A program made the position numbers and the translations under genes. From Escarpia spicata (taxonomy: Eukaryota; Annelida; Polychaeta; Sabellida; Siboglinidae): 64,000 nt of DNA. Where the stretch lies: contig OZ023214.1 of the NCBI GenBank assembly GCA_963995525.1, positions 52,586,678 to 52,650,677 on the forward strand, written 5' to 3'. The number at the start of each line of letters is the position of its first letter. Positions within the stretch are counted from its first letter, which is position 1. Below, piece by piece: positions 38,121-59,149 of this stretch. Below the pieces are notes generated by a model. It did no database searches. It had not been told where the DNA came from and saw nothing but the letters and a program-made list of their open reading frames with translations.

Positions 38121-38499
38121 AGCCGTGGCCCGACTCAGACTGCCGTAAATAACAGAACACACGTGCCTTCAGACCGAGCTGGTAGTGCCAAGGCGTCAGT
38201 AAAACATTACGGAGGACTATAAACTCTGACCCTGATGTGTAGTCTGTGTTCTGGTCATACCGAGTAGCCGTGTAAACAACACTAGGTATGCGGGGTCTAG
38301 TCGTTTTCGAAGTTTACGTTTAGGGTGTGGGTGGTGCAACCAATTTAAACATCATCATATAAACGGCTTGCCAAAAGTGTAAATAAATGAAGCGATTTTA
38401 TATTTCAGTAGTAGGCCTAATAGGAAAATGTGGGACGTGTCCGCACGCTGATAAATGTCCACACACCTCATTATTAACCAAACCATGGTGTTTACTAGG

Positions 38500-38543
<44 letters not shown>

Positions 38544-39279
38544 TTGAGGTCATAATATGATCATAATAATTTGCTAGGCGCCTTGTAACTAGGGTACGAC
38601 CATGCCCCACCTTCCCCTACATCTGCACCAAGAACAATAATTGTAGACTTGTACAATATACATTAATTACTTTTAAACAACTTGTATTTACTGCATTTTT
38701 AAATGTTGCCAATTTAGTGTTTGTAAGCCAACCATGTACCCAAACGTATTGTACGTAAATTTATGAACTGTGCATAATAATAAGGCATGGGTGCAACTTG
38801 TTTATGGTTGCTGGTGTTTCGTAGTTAGCCCGTATTCAAATGTAAACTCGTTTTAGGAACAATTAGAATAAAGTTAGGATTCATTATGCGCGGAAACGGC
38901 ATGAGGATTCGGTGGGTTATGCGACAAAATGAAAAAATCATTAATAGAAGTTATCCCATATGCACGGATGCGGATGCGGCTTTTTCATGCCAAAGCGAAA
39001 TATCGAATAGCTCCATGTAGCCAATCAAATCGTATCCGCAGTTGGATCGCATGGGAAAATACCACAAACTACGTGACTACATAGGTATTTCTCTGGCCAA
39101 TAGCTGAAGTTCTCATCCAATTATAATTGTTTGACCAGGTGATGTTGTGTCTTTTGTTGGCTCCATTTTGGAGTAGGCCTATTCTACGTAACCACCAAAG
39201 GTGTTTTCTTTTTTGTCTCATATTTGTAGAAAGTTAAACGCTGCAGCAATATTTATTGTCATTTTCTGCTATTCTTCGC
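38121..39279. other. Intergenic with (TA)n at 38502-38539
   Basis: A pure (TA)n tract of about 38 bp lies at 38502-38539. Nothing else is recognised. Confidence 0.6.
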
Positions 39280-39325
39280 GGACCCAATTAACTCCCTTTT
39301 AAGAACAATGGAGTTAATTGGGTCC
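39280..39325. repeat. Inverted repeat, 16-bp arms
   Basis: GGACCCAATTAACTCC (39280-39295) and GGAGTTAATTGGGTCC (39310-39325) are perfect complements around 14 bp. The right arm abuts the integrase-like remnant. Confidence 0.9.
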
Positions 39326-40080
39326 CCGAACTACCGTCATACGAAGCCGTCCTCAGCGAGAATCCGACAGAAGAACTGTGCTGGAAGAGTCCGTTTGGGA
39401 TATATTACGGATGCAAAAGCAACAAAGTGATTTGTCGTTTGTTGGACAACAGTTCGCCAGTGCCGATCGAAACAATCACCACCGCTGATGCGCTGATCTA
39501 TTCCCCGCGGCGTGACGACTTGAACTGGTTTAAGAAAAGGAGGGAACGATTTCGATACGCTGCCCAAAAGTCGAATGAACCCTGCATGAATCGAATGATT
39601 AACAGGGATTTGAGCCGTAATCCCCCTTCAATTTACAACATACCTGACAATATGCTACCCAGATATAAAGACTGTCATCATAAAGGGCCAAGAATGTCTT
39701 AAAAGGCAAGGCAAATATATTCTACCTACCACAGAGTCACGCAGTTGTCGCTAAATGGTTTACTGTGAACTACGTCACGAGCGTGACCCAGGACATTGAA
39801 AGAAGACGAGCGAAGTCACACACTGTAGAGAACAACATACAGAGCAAATACACATTCCATGTACCCGTGAAGCTGGGCGGGGTTCACTTCAGTCAGCTGT
39901 GTTCGCAGTACGTTTTGACCCAACCACTAACAGCAATTGTCAGCTTGCAGCAGTTGCGGACCAGTTACAGGAAATGGCCATTCTGCGGTCGGCGCAAACT
40001 TCTAGACAAGAAATTACACACGAACCTCGGACACATCCTTTCGCATCAAATGGAACAACTCTTCAAAATTTCGTTGACGT
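39326..40080 (+). pseudogene. Integrase C-terminal remnant (Ginger/KRBA2-like)
   Basis: The frame from 39326 reads ELPSYEAVLSENPTEELCWK then SPFGIYYGCKSN, like the segment just after the catalytic core of Ginger-type integrases (S-P-F-x-x-Y-Y-G-R-K-S-N). It continues with RRERFRYAAQKSNEPCMNRM, NPPSIYNIPDNMLPRY (the N-P-P-x-x-Y-x-I-G-D-x-V-L position) and, after a frame change, KWFTVNYVTSVTQDIERRR (the W-F-x-V-x-x-V-T-S-V-T block). The catalytic core is missing and frames are broken. Family assignment is by resemblance. Confidence 0.5.
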
Positions 40081-40479
40081 AACAACCTTGACAATTACTT
40101 TACAAATATGAAACATAACAAAACATTCGGCGATCATATCACACTGCAAAAAGAGCACCATAATTAGGTTCTTTTTAATTAAAACAAATTACATTTGTTT
40201 GTGAAATAACTGCTTAACGTTATTATAACCTTATTATTTTATAGGAATAACCCTTACGGTTTTGAGATGATCCCACAATACGTTGACACGCTTATTCGGT
40301 TCTTTTTTTAATCAACACTGATATTTTTTTTAATTACCCCTTGTAGTTACCTAGAAGGCTATGCGAACGGGATTCCATGTGGTTTCCCAGAAAGCATGCG
40401 GCTGACTCGTTCTGAGAATACTTCATAAGTATACTTTAGTAAGCGTCGACTTGGTGCCAGCACGACTAGTCCTTATAAG
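40081..40479. other. Intergenic, no gene seen
   Basis: AT-rich; nothing recognised. Confidence 0.5.
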
Positions 40480-40900
40480 GTAAACAGGATGACAATGAGG
40501 AGGGAGTTGAGGATGTCATTGTCGTTATCCTCGTCGTCGTAATAATCATAACCGTCATTGTCATCATCATCGTCATCATCTTCGTTATCCTCATCATAAT
40601 CATCATCATCTTTATCACTAAGATGGCTATATCCGCCTTATCATCATAATCATTTATAATCCGCATTATCACCGTCTTCATCATCATTACTAACATCAAA
40701 TTCATCATCAACAACATCGTCAGCAGAATCATCATCTTCACTAAGATGACCCCTTAATTGCTTCATCTTCCTAGTCGTCATCATCATAATCATTTATCAT
40801 CCACATCTTCACCATCTTCATAATCACTAGTAACATCATCATCATAATCTCCATCATCATCGGCATAATCATTTTCATCGTTTTTATTACAATACTGGTC
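40480..40900. repeat. (CAT)n/(TCA)n trinucleotide-rich tract
   Basis: Imperfect ATC/TCA repeats interrupted by short unique bits (GTCATT, TTCGTT). On the minus strand this gives Met/Asp-rich spurious frames. Confidence 0.85.
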
Positions 40901-41221
40901 GTATTTACAATACTGGTCGCATTTACATTACTGGTCGTAACAGATGTAGCAGACCGGGAATCAGTCAGGGCTGTACGTCGCGGTGAAGCGGTGCAGACAG
41001 CCGACAAGTGGTTATCTAGAAACATATCTAACTGCGCAGAACGGAGGCAAGTGGCGGCGTCGGCTGTATGTCACTCACTGCGGCAGACAGCGCTACAGAC
41101 GCGCCTGCGCTCACATGCCAGCAAGCTGTGTATTCCGCCGTCGTAATGCAATGTAGGCCGTTCTAGGGTTTCCAGAAAGTATGCGGAAAAGAACCCCTGC
41201 GAACGTTGATGGTTTACCTCA

Positions 41222-41870
41222 CAGTGTTATTACCCCTGATTGGGCATCGTGACCCGGTCGTGACAGTGTTATCACCCCTGATTGGGCATCGTGACCCGGT
41301 CGTGGGAGAGTTATCACCCCTGATTGGGCATCGTGATCCAGTCGTAACAAAGTTATCAATCTGACTGGCCCTCGTGACCCAGTCAGGACAATGTTATCAC
41401 CCCTGATTGGACATCGTGACCCGGTCGTGACAGTGTTATCACCCCTGATTGGGCATCGTGACCCGGTCGTGACAGTGTTATCACCCCTGATTGGGCATCG
41501 TGACCCGGTCGTGGGAGTGTTATCACCCCTGATTGGGCACCGTGACCCAGTTGTAACAAAGTTATCAATCTGACTGGCCCTCGTGACCCAGTCAGGACAG
41601 TGTTATCACCCCTGATTGGACATCGTGACCCGGTCGTGACAGTGTTGTCACTCCTAACTGGTCCTCGTGACCCAGTCGTGACAGTGTTATCACCTCTGAA
41701 TGGTCTTCGTGACCCAGTCGTAACAAAGTTATCAATCTGACTGGTCCTCGTGACCCAGTCAGGACAGTGTCATCACCTCCGATTGGTTTTCGTGACCCAG
41801 AAGTGGCAAAGTTATAACTCCTGATTACTCCTCGTGACCCAGTCGTGACAGTGTTATCACCCCTGTAGAC
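41222..41870. repeat. 42-bp minisatellite, about 15 copies
   Basis: Monomer 'gtgttatcacccctgattgg' then 'gcatcgtgacccggtcgtgaca'. A divergent copy type (tatcaatctgactggccctc) recurs about every fifth monomer (41355, 41565, 41733), hinting at a higher-order unit. Confidence 0.92.
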
Positions 41871-42373
41871 TGCTGACGTTACACACGGGCAAGTTGTAAC
41901 TATGTAGCTTGCGATTTTTCGAAATACAAATTCACAAAATGGTCTGCCTTTACTTTAAAATATAACATTTCATAGGTCTTTTTTTTGGTTATTTGTTGTC
42001 GGGGTTTATAATTGCATCCATCACGTATACTATGTTTCCAATACATTGCATTGGGGTCCCGGTCCTCGTCCATGACCCAAATCCCTAAAATGGAACACTT
42101 GAACCTAGTACACCCAAAATACTTACCTATTTAGTTCTCTTTGTGCGCACTGTTACATAGAGCAAAAACAAGGAACCTCCACCTCACCCGGTCTGCAGCT
42201 TGTTTTGCAGCCTGGTACCAGGTGTTTTGGCTCGTACTCGTTTTCTTTTATCCTCAGCTGTCCATCTTTGTGATGTTGTCTTCCCCCTTTCCAGGATATG
42301 GTCGATCCAACACCATCTTCTTCTCGTGGCGAGTATGTCGTTCATATATAGTCAGGGAGCATGTGTGATCCCG
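41871..42373. other. Intergenic, no gene seen
   Basis: No recognised domain or repeat. Confidence 0.5.
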
Positions 42374-44515
42374 TGGGAATTTAGCGGTGAAAGCAAACCA
42401 TCAGTGTAGCTGGCTAAGAGGACCCCAAAGGATAAGAAAACGGGCAGTCTGGGAATCTGTTCAGTTATTTTTATGAGTAATTAAAAAATTGCGTGGGAGA
42501 CACTCCACCTGCTTAGGATATATTTTGATGTTGGTAGTTATGACAAATGTATTTTTCCCATGAGAAAGAGCAGATCAATCAGAATAAAAAAAATGTATGA
42601 AACATTTTTCACACAGACCTCGCGTTGCCATGGTAACAAACAAAATGTCATTACCAAATCAGATAAGAGCATCATTCCTTCTCTGTCGTATCTACAATAT
42701 ATGTTGTTATGTAATTATAACCGCATATTTTAAATATTGGTAAATTATAAGTTTTATTTTAAACATAATAAATTGTCGAACAAATCGATGTTTTTTCGAT
42801 AAATCATTAAAAAGTGTGCAACTTATTACAAATATATTTTGTAGTTGAGCTGAGAACGCAATACTGAAGACAACATTCTAAAATTGACTGTCCTGACATG
42901 CCTGTTACCCGAAATATGTTGTACGCAAAACCAATAAATTACATTTTCTGTAAATGGCCACCAAAGATTGAACAACGGTATTTACTGTTTGTTAGAGGCA
43001 TACCTTGTCCACAAATTAATGTGATATTATGTCATTATTATAAAAGTGAACTATCTTGATTGTAAATACACAATGTAGGTTACACTTAAGCAAAGTCGAC
43101 ACGGGCGTCAATAAAGGCATGTACCGTCCCACGTGTTCATTCGTGCACATTCCTACCTGAACTATGTTCGAGTAGAATGTAGGGTTTACATATTTTAAAG
43201 ACATTAATTGGTCAAGTCACCAAAACACCTGTTTGCTTTTGGTTAGTCTCCTTGTCCCTAACGGTCGATCGCGGGTGAATTCCAAGACGTTCTCTCGGAC
43301 CTTCGGAAGTCGTATTTTGACAGATGATACACAAGGAATAGTGTATTTTGACAGATGATACACAAGGAATAGTGTATTTTGTACCTCGCAACCTTTCCAC
43401 GTGGCGCTACAGCTGAGCCACCACATAGCAACGAGTACATAGGTTCCAGGACCATGCAAAGTACACAGTGCTAAACACCAACACCACTTCACCGCGTTTT
43501 ATATTGATCTAGATGAATTACGGGTGTTTTCTATGCTCATAGTGTTGTTACTGTTAAGGTTAATGATGTGGGGGATCTACAACGCATCAACTAGTCGCGG
43601 AACATTGTCACGGTCGACTTCGTGTATACAATTGTATTATTAGGCCTATATTTAATTTAAAAGAGATGCAAATTATTGCTCATATTTCTTGTTTAAATGA
43701 CAATGTTGGAGTTGGGGGTGATTTCGTAGGTTTGCATTCAAGAAAAATAATTTAAATAGTGTCATATGGTGAATGGATACTGTCTCGTTTGATTGTTCAC
43801 CGGGTGCTTAGCGTAGCACGAGCTACTGTGGAAAAACACTAGGCCTAGATCTAAATGGCAATTTTTTGAAACATTTACTGAAAATAGGTTTTATTCAGAT
43901 TTGTGTGTTTCCTGTCAAGAAAGTTTATTTCTATCTCAACAACATACTTCGAAATCACATTTAGTCGTAGGCATACCTCAGGTAATATTGATGCCAGGAA
44001 ATTTGTAATAATATGCACTAGTTGTTTGTGATTTAGGTATTTAAAACGAAAACAAACATATATTTTTTACAATGTACTTTTATCAAAAATAAAGAATAAC
44101 TTAGAAATATTAAATAATTTCGTTTATAGTTATATACATTAATATCGCATACATTAGATATGATATAGAAGGAATTGCTATATTATCTCTTTTGGTAATG
44201 ACAGGAGACCGTGCGCAAATTAGACTATATGTGGCAGCCATTTTGTTTGTCACCATGACAACGGCTGATCTGAGTGAAAAACGTTCCATACATTTTTTTA
44301 CTCCCGTTGATTTACTTTTTCTCATGGGAAAAATAAATTTGTTATAATTACCAAAATTAAATATATCCTATGAAGGTGGAGTGTTTCTCACGCATTTGTA
44401 ATCACTCATAAAAATGACTCAACAGATTCCCAGAATGCCGACAAGTGTTTTCGTGTTCTTTGGAGTCCCCTTAAGCCAGCCACACTGTTGGTTTGCTTTC
44501 ACCACTAAATTCCCA
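42374..44515. repeat. Long inverted repeat, about 375-410-bp arms
   Basis: The left arm (about 42374-42745) and right arm (about 44105-44515) are inverted copies. Shared blocks include TGGGAATTTAG, GGTGAAAGCAAACCA, TCTGGGAATCTGTT, TTTTTATGAGT, ACACTCCACCT, TTTTTCCCATGAGAAA and GTCATTACCAAA. Weaker similarity continues inwards (GTGCA..TTATTACAAAT). The two copies are clearly diverged and have indels, so this is an old event. The spacer is about 1.36 kb. It could be two insertions of one element in opposite orientation or one foldback element; no coding region was found. Confidence 0.85.
43318..43382. repeat. 31-bp tandem duplication
   Basis: 'ttgacagatgatacacaagg' plus 'aatagtgtatt' occurs twice in tandem, in the spacer of the long inverted repeat. 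Confidence 0.9.
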
Positions 44516-47189
44516 GGTACTAATATTGTTGTGTCCGGTTATTCTTAGCAGCTGTGTGTTTGATATATGTTGTGGCCAGAATATGGAAAGTAGTAAGGTT
44601 TCTGAGGTCTAATTCTACCACACGCCAGCGCACTCTAGCCAGAATAGTGTGTGAGACATACGTGGTACTGACTAAGCGTTGTAACACACATGTCTACATA
44701 TCAATGTGGAAGAGTTGGTACATTAGGGAAAATGTAGATTACTAGAAAAAGAGCATCCACATGCCTAGCTCCGGGTGACGTAATAGGCTGCCCTTACTGG
44801 TAATATAACACAGCCCTACCTCGCGCTGTGTCTACCAGTCCGATCGTAGTGTAAACAAATCACGGGGTCGCTGTTTATGACGTTTAGCGAGTTGTCGATA
44901 TACATTATGTATACCGTTACGACACTGTAAACGTAGGACTTTGAAAAGACAGACTGGCGACAAGTTGAGAGCGGGCACTTTATTTGGGAGCCGGCGTGAC
45001 TGTGTTTCTGTGTAAAGTGCGAGCAGTTCAGCAGAACAACCATCGAACCGTGGCTAGCGCCTTGTAATTTAGGTGCGGGTCGCCGCTTTCCGAACGCAGT
45101 GCAGACATCTAAAGCGGTGAAAGGCGGTTGTGTAGTTCGGCAGTTGGGTGCATGAGTGCGTTATACATGTGCAGACCCAGTGGCATGCCAGTAATATGGT
45201 TGCTGACGCGGGCTGCCAACACTTGAAACGAGAGATGTGAAATAGTGTGGCTTGTGTAACGGCAAGCAAAGGAGCGGAGGCATAGGGAATCTAGCATCAA
45301 ACGTCACACATCAACAAAATGTCTTTTTAAATTATGATTGCTTGCATAACTTTACAACCTGAAACCAACATAGTATTGCTGTATGGCGTAACCAATTGAA
45401 ATACAGCTAACTAGGCTATTGTTCTCGTTCGTATTTGTCCGTGGTGTGCACGTGCACTTTGTTAATATACTGGTGGATAGATAATACTGGAGATGTCTGA
45501 TAGTGTTGACAGATAATATGCGTCTGGTGGCTGAGAGTATTGATAACACTGTTTGTGTGTGTGGTGACTGAGAGAAGTTTCTTCAAAAAGTGAAATAATC
45601 AATTGCATTATGCGGCGGCTTTCCCAGATTCGTGATAAGTGTGAATTACTATGCTTAAATGGTCAACTTAGTTTTCAAATCAAAATGCGCCGTTCCAACA
45701 ACCGTTGCTCACGGCGCCTTACAAAATGTTCTGGAAAACAGGTAAATGTTAAGGTTCGATTTAAAAACAGCATTCGACATTGTTGTTGACGTCAGACGCC
45801 ACGGCAGCAAAGTACCGCAGTGTTGGGGCTGCCACGCGAAAATGTCGCCGTTCTTGTTCTTGCTGTTAATGCAACGATATAAACACGCATGCACAACATC
45901 TGTGTGAATAATACTATAGTTCTGTGCATAGTATGCCACTATCATTATTACTGTAATCAACGTAAACACTGTAAATAAAACGTTGTCTCTGTTGTATTCT
46001 GCTGCTCCGTGTGTTTGCTTTGGTGTATTATACACGGTATGTTATGAGGTGTTACGGCTGGCCTTGTACGTGAGCGGGGCGTCCATTGCTTAATAATTTC
46101 AGTCAGTTTGATCATGAATCACTGGTTGGATGTAAACGATAGGCAGGCCAGGATAAGCGCCGGAAGTATATATCTTGATTTATGCTGCCACATATGTGTG
46201 ATAAGCGCATTATAAACTACGTAATTTTTATTTCTGCCATATCGACCCATCTTGCTATCAGTTCACTCCATTCGACACGCGTGACAGTGAAGCTGCATTT
46301 CAACGTGTTTAACTCTTTGTTCACATCATTGGCAATATCACCCGCAGTCGTGAAGGTAAGTTCTTATATAGCGCTTTACATTTTTTCTATCGAAACTTTG
46401 ATCCACCAAAAGTCCACCATTCATTATGGCTGACCGTATGACGTTGCTGTTCAATTGTGATACATGAAAATAGTAACTTACCTAACTATGAAACTCTAAA
46501 GCATCATCTTTAAGATACTATTCAGATAACACAATGTTGGTACAAATGTAACAGTTGGTTTTTCAGGATGTTCCTCTGTCAAATCATTCGAAGATCGGCT
46601 ATATTAGTTCATGCAATGTGTTATGACGCATTAACAGGATGTATGATAATGTTAGTGCGAAGATACTACAAACAAACACATAATCCACATTTAATATGAA
46701 TTCATATGGGGCGGTTTCATAACCTTGAAAAGTCCAAGAAAGTATAATAATAATCATAACAATAATAATAATAAGGTAACTTCTTTTGCGCCTAAATCCT
46801 GGAAAACCAAGCTCAGAGGCGCATCAAGACAAAAGGGTTAGTCAATCTATAGTCTGTCATATTCATTCAGGCCAGCAGCCACCCTAGCAAAACGTCGTCT
46901 GGTACATTTGATTTTGAGCGATTCAAAATGGCTTCCAGAATCACAGTCAATAACCGCAGGATTTAAATGACGTGAAATGGTTGCCGAGACAGAACCCACT
47001 ACGCTGTCCAGTTTTGATATCCACAACAGCGTCAATGTGCATTAATATAAACTTCACTCTATAGGTGGCGCCCCTGCATTGTTTATGTTCCCTGTGATAC
47101 GTGGGTCGCCAGAGATCTTCTGCTGTCCCTTCACGTACAAATGCCCTTTTAAGGTTGGTCTGATATATAAAAAGGGTTAAGCTTAGGGC
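44516..47189. other. Intergenic upstream of TRIM gene
   Basis: No gene recognised. A dispersed motif 'ttcttatatagcgctttaca' occurs near 46362 and the AAT-rich/GCGCC repeat lies near 46745-46830. The TRIM promoter is presumably in the last kilobase. Confidence 0.5.
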
Positions 47190-47190
47190 T

Positions 47191-47213
47191 ATGTTTAGGG
47201 TTAGGGTTAGGTT
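47191..47213 (+). repeat. Short telomere-like TTAGGG run
   Basis: Two exact and two near TTAGGG units (TTTAGGGTTAGGGTTAGG) about 200 bp upstream of the TRIM start. Too short to be more than an interstitial motif. Confidence 0.5.
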
Positions 47214-47412
47214 GAAGGTACTATTGACAAAATTGACAGCAGGTGTTAACATGCATTTGTACGTAGACGGGTGGCAGGAAGGTCTCTCCGTGGTGACGGC
47301 CAAACCACCAAACCCAAACGTAATGTTACGCGTTTGGGAGATTTGGGACATTGTGAACTTATCCGGCGATACGTTAAGTTTGGCTACTGGTATGTCGTGT
47401 TGCCAGGTCGTC

Positions 47413-56556
<9,144 letters not shown>

Positions 56557-57433
56557 CAACAGCTGTGATGGCGGACAGAGAACGAATTATTGGCGTGTCG
56601 AACACGGGGGTATTGACAATCTGTAGATACCGGTTTGCTCAAGAACAGTGCTGATCATTGTTATCGATGTTGAATGGAGAACCAATTATGGATTACAAAT
56701 ACGTCTTACCGTAAGGCATCCTGAACTCGAGGTATACAGGACAGTCGTGAAATGTGTGTGGTGTCGTTTCCTTTGATGTGTTAAGCTACGACTACATGAT
56801 ATTTTCGTGATGTTGCACACTGTTCGTTGGTTACTATTGGGTAGCTGTAAGCTGTTAAGCAAAATTAGCAACTAACACGCCTGCAAAACGCCGCGATTTT
56901 GTCTTGGAACAATCGTTATCTACACCACAGATGCCAACGATGCCAACACCTAGGCCCACTTGGTCGCGTTCGAAATAATTAATTATGTTCAAATGTCAAA
57001 TCGAACGAATTCAGACTCTAGTATTATCATTGTGACATTGCTTGTTTTACTATTAGGCAATATTGTGGTTACGATGTATTGTTTCCTACAATGATAAATC
57101 GTTAAATATTCGCTGACTAGAATCGCGCAGGCATTCTCGTAGATACGCGATATGTGTCATTTCATGTAGCCATTAATTATTGTAGCTGTTGTTCTGTGTC
57201 CTACCTTGGTAAATAGGTGTCAATCCTGAGTGGGGTGCACATGCAGAGTTGGCAACCTAAATCCGTAAGTCCACAAACAAACCCGTATATTTATCTACAT
57301 CCGCTGATTGGCTCTCGTGAGACGTCAGCTCACTGCACGCAGCTAATAATATTCACGAGTGTCGCTTTTCGTGTGTGTTTTGAACAGATTGTTTATATTG
57401 GCATGACATTTGCAAACGTTTTTCATATCATGT

Positions 57434-57439
57434 AATAAA
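57434..57439 (+). terminator. Candidate poly(A) signal for TRIM gene
   Basis: AATAAA about 880 bp after the TRIM stop, the first clear canonical signal I noticed downstream. It could equally be chance in AT-rich DNA. Confidence 0.3.
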
Positions 57440-57828
57440 AACCCGGTTCAAAACTAATATTATAGGACATTAAATATTAGAATATAAACATTATGTGAGT
57501 GTTACGGATGAACCACAAGAGCACCTATGTCGGTATGTTAATTTGGGTGGTGGTTAGCAAGTATTAGCAGTAGTAATTTTTTCCATAGGTTTTACAGGAT
57601 TTAATTAATTTGTCAGCAATTGGTGAGATTATATATACTCTAGAGAAAACGACGCTTGCACAACTTATCCAGTGCAGCGGGACAAAGTCAAATACAAAGG
57701 TGTGACTAACTAAGTTACACGCCGGTGATAACGTATATCGCAGTCATTGCAAATATACATATTTCAAAATTCCAGATTTATATAATTGGACTTGCGTAAT
57801 ACTTGTAAATATGATTTGTAAACAATGT

Positions 57829-58238
<410 letters not shown>

Positions 58239-58240
58239 GT

Positions 58241-58570
58241 GTGTGTTCGCGCATGCGAGCGAGCGTGCGTGTGTGCGAGCGTGCGTGCGTGCGCATGTCA
58301 TACATAGATAAATGGGTAGGCGAAGTCGCAAAACGATTGTCTAATCCGGACGCCGTAAGGTGGCGCCATCATCTACAGTAACTGCTGTCGCCGTCTGAGA
58401 CAACGATTCTACCGGGCGACACTCGCTGTGAGCGCTGGTTCATGGCAATGCTAACTTCGTGGTTGTTATATTACATGAATGACTACAGCAGGTTTGATTT
58501 AAGTAAAGCACGTTTTTCTTACAATTTCAATATTATCTTCTGGACCCTCATTTTAAAAAAGTAAAAAATA
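58241..58570. other. Spacer with short GTGC runs
   Basis: Degenerate GTGCGTGC at 58250-58292, then nothing recognised. Confidence 0.5.
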
Positions 58571-58875
58571 AAGGTAAGCTCTTATATAGCGCAGTATCCA
58601 GTCCTCAAGACTGCTCAAAGCGCTTTACACTTTACTCCCTGGCAGACCTGTTCAGTGGAACACCATCTCGACTTCTCAGGGAAGCATCCAGCCACGCTGC
58701 AATTAATGCTCGAAGACTATTCGTACACACATATCCATCACTGTCTATAGCCAGGTACTCATTCATACAGGTAAGTGGCTGGCGCTGTCGTGGCGACCTG
58801 GACTGTTTGCATTTACACGCTGCTACACTCCAAATGAATTTCCCTCCCAAGGGACAATAAAGTATTGTCACTGTT
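58571..58875. repeat. Dispersed repeat with AGCGCTTTACA and LINE-like 3' end
   Basis: 'taagctcttatatagcgcag' and 'ctcaaagcgctttacact' match motifs near 35060 and 46362. The right end 'aatgaatttccctcccaagg' plus 'gacaataaagtattgtca' resembles the 3' ends of widespread invertebrate LINEs. No coding part. Confidence 0.5.
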
Positions 58876-58966
58876 ATTGTGATAACTGAACTGGTGCAAA
58901 GTAAAGTGAACGAAAGTTTCGAAACGGCATCACTGTTCGAACATGGGTTCTCTCGATCGAGAAGCT

Positions 58967-59143
58967 CCAGGCACTGCGCCACACCACTCCAGGCACTGCG
59001 CCACACCACTCCAGGCACTGCGCCACACCACTCCAGGCACTGCGCCACACCACTCCAGGCACTGAGCCACACCACTCCAGGCACTGCGCCACACCACTCC
59101 AGGCACTGCGCCACACCACTCCAGGCACTGCGCCACACCACTC
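58967..59143. repeat. 22-bp minisatellite, eight copies
   Basis: Monomer 'ccaggcactgcgccacacca' plus 'ct', near perfect (one copy has gagcc). It directly abuts the left edge of dispersed repeat copy B. Confidence 0.95.
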
Positions 59144-59149
59144 CACTTG

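Noticed and set aside
47191..47213. Interstitial telomere block
   Set aside because: Only about three TTAGGG-like units; too short to indicate telomere fusion or chromosome end.
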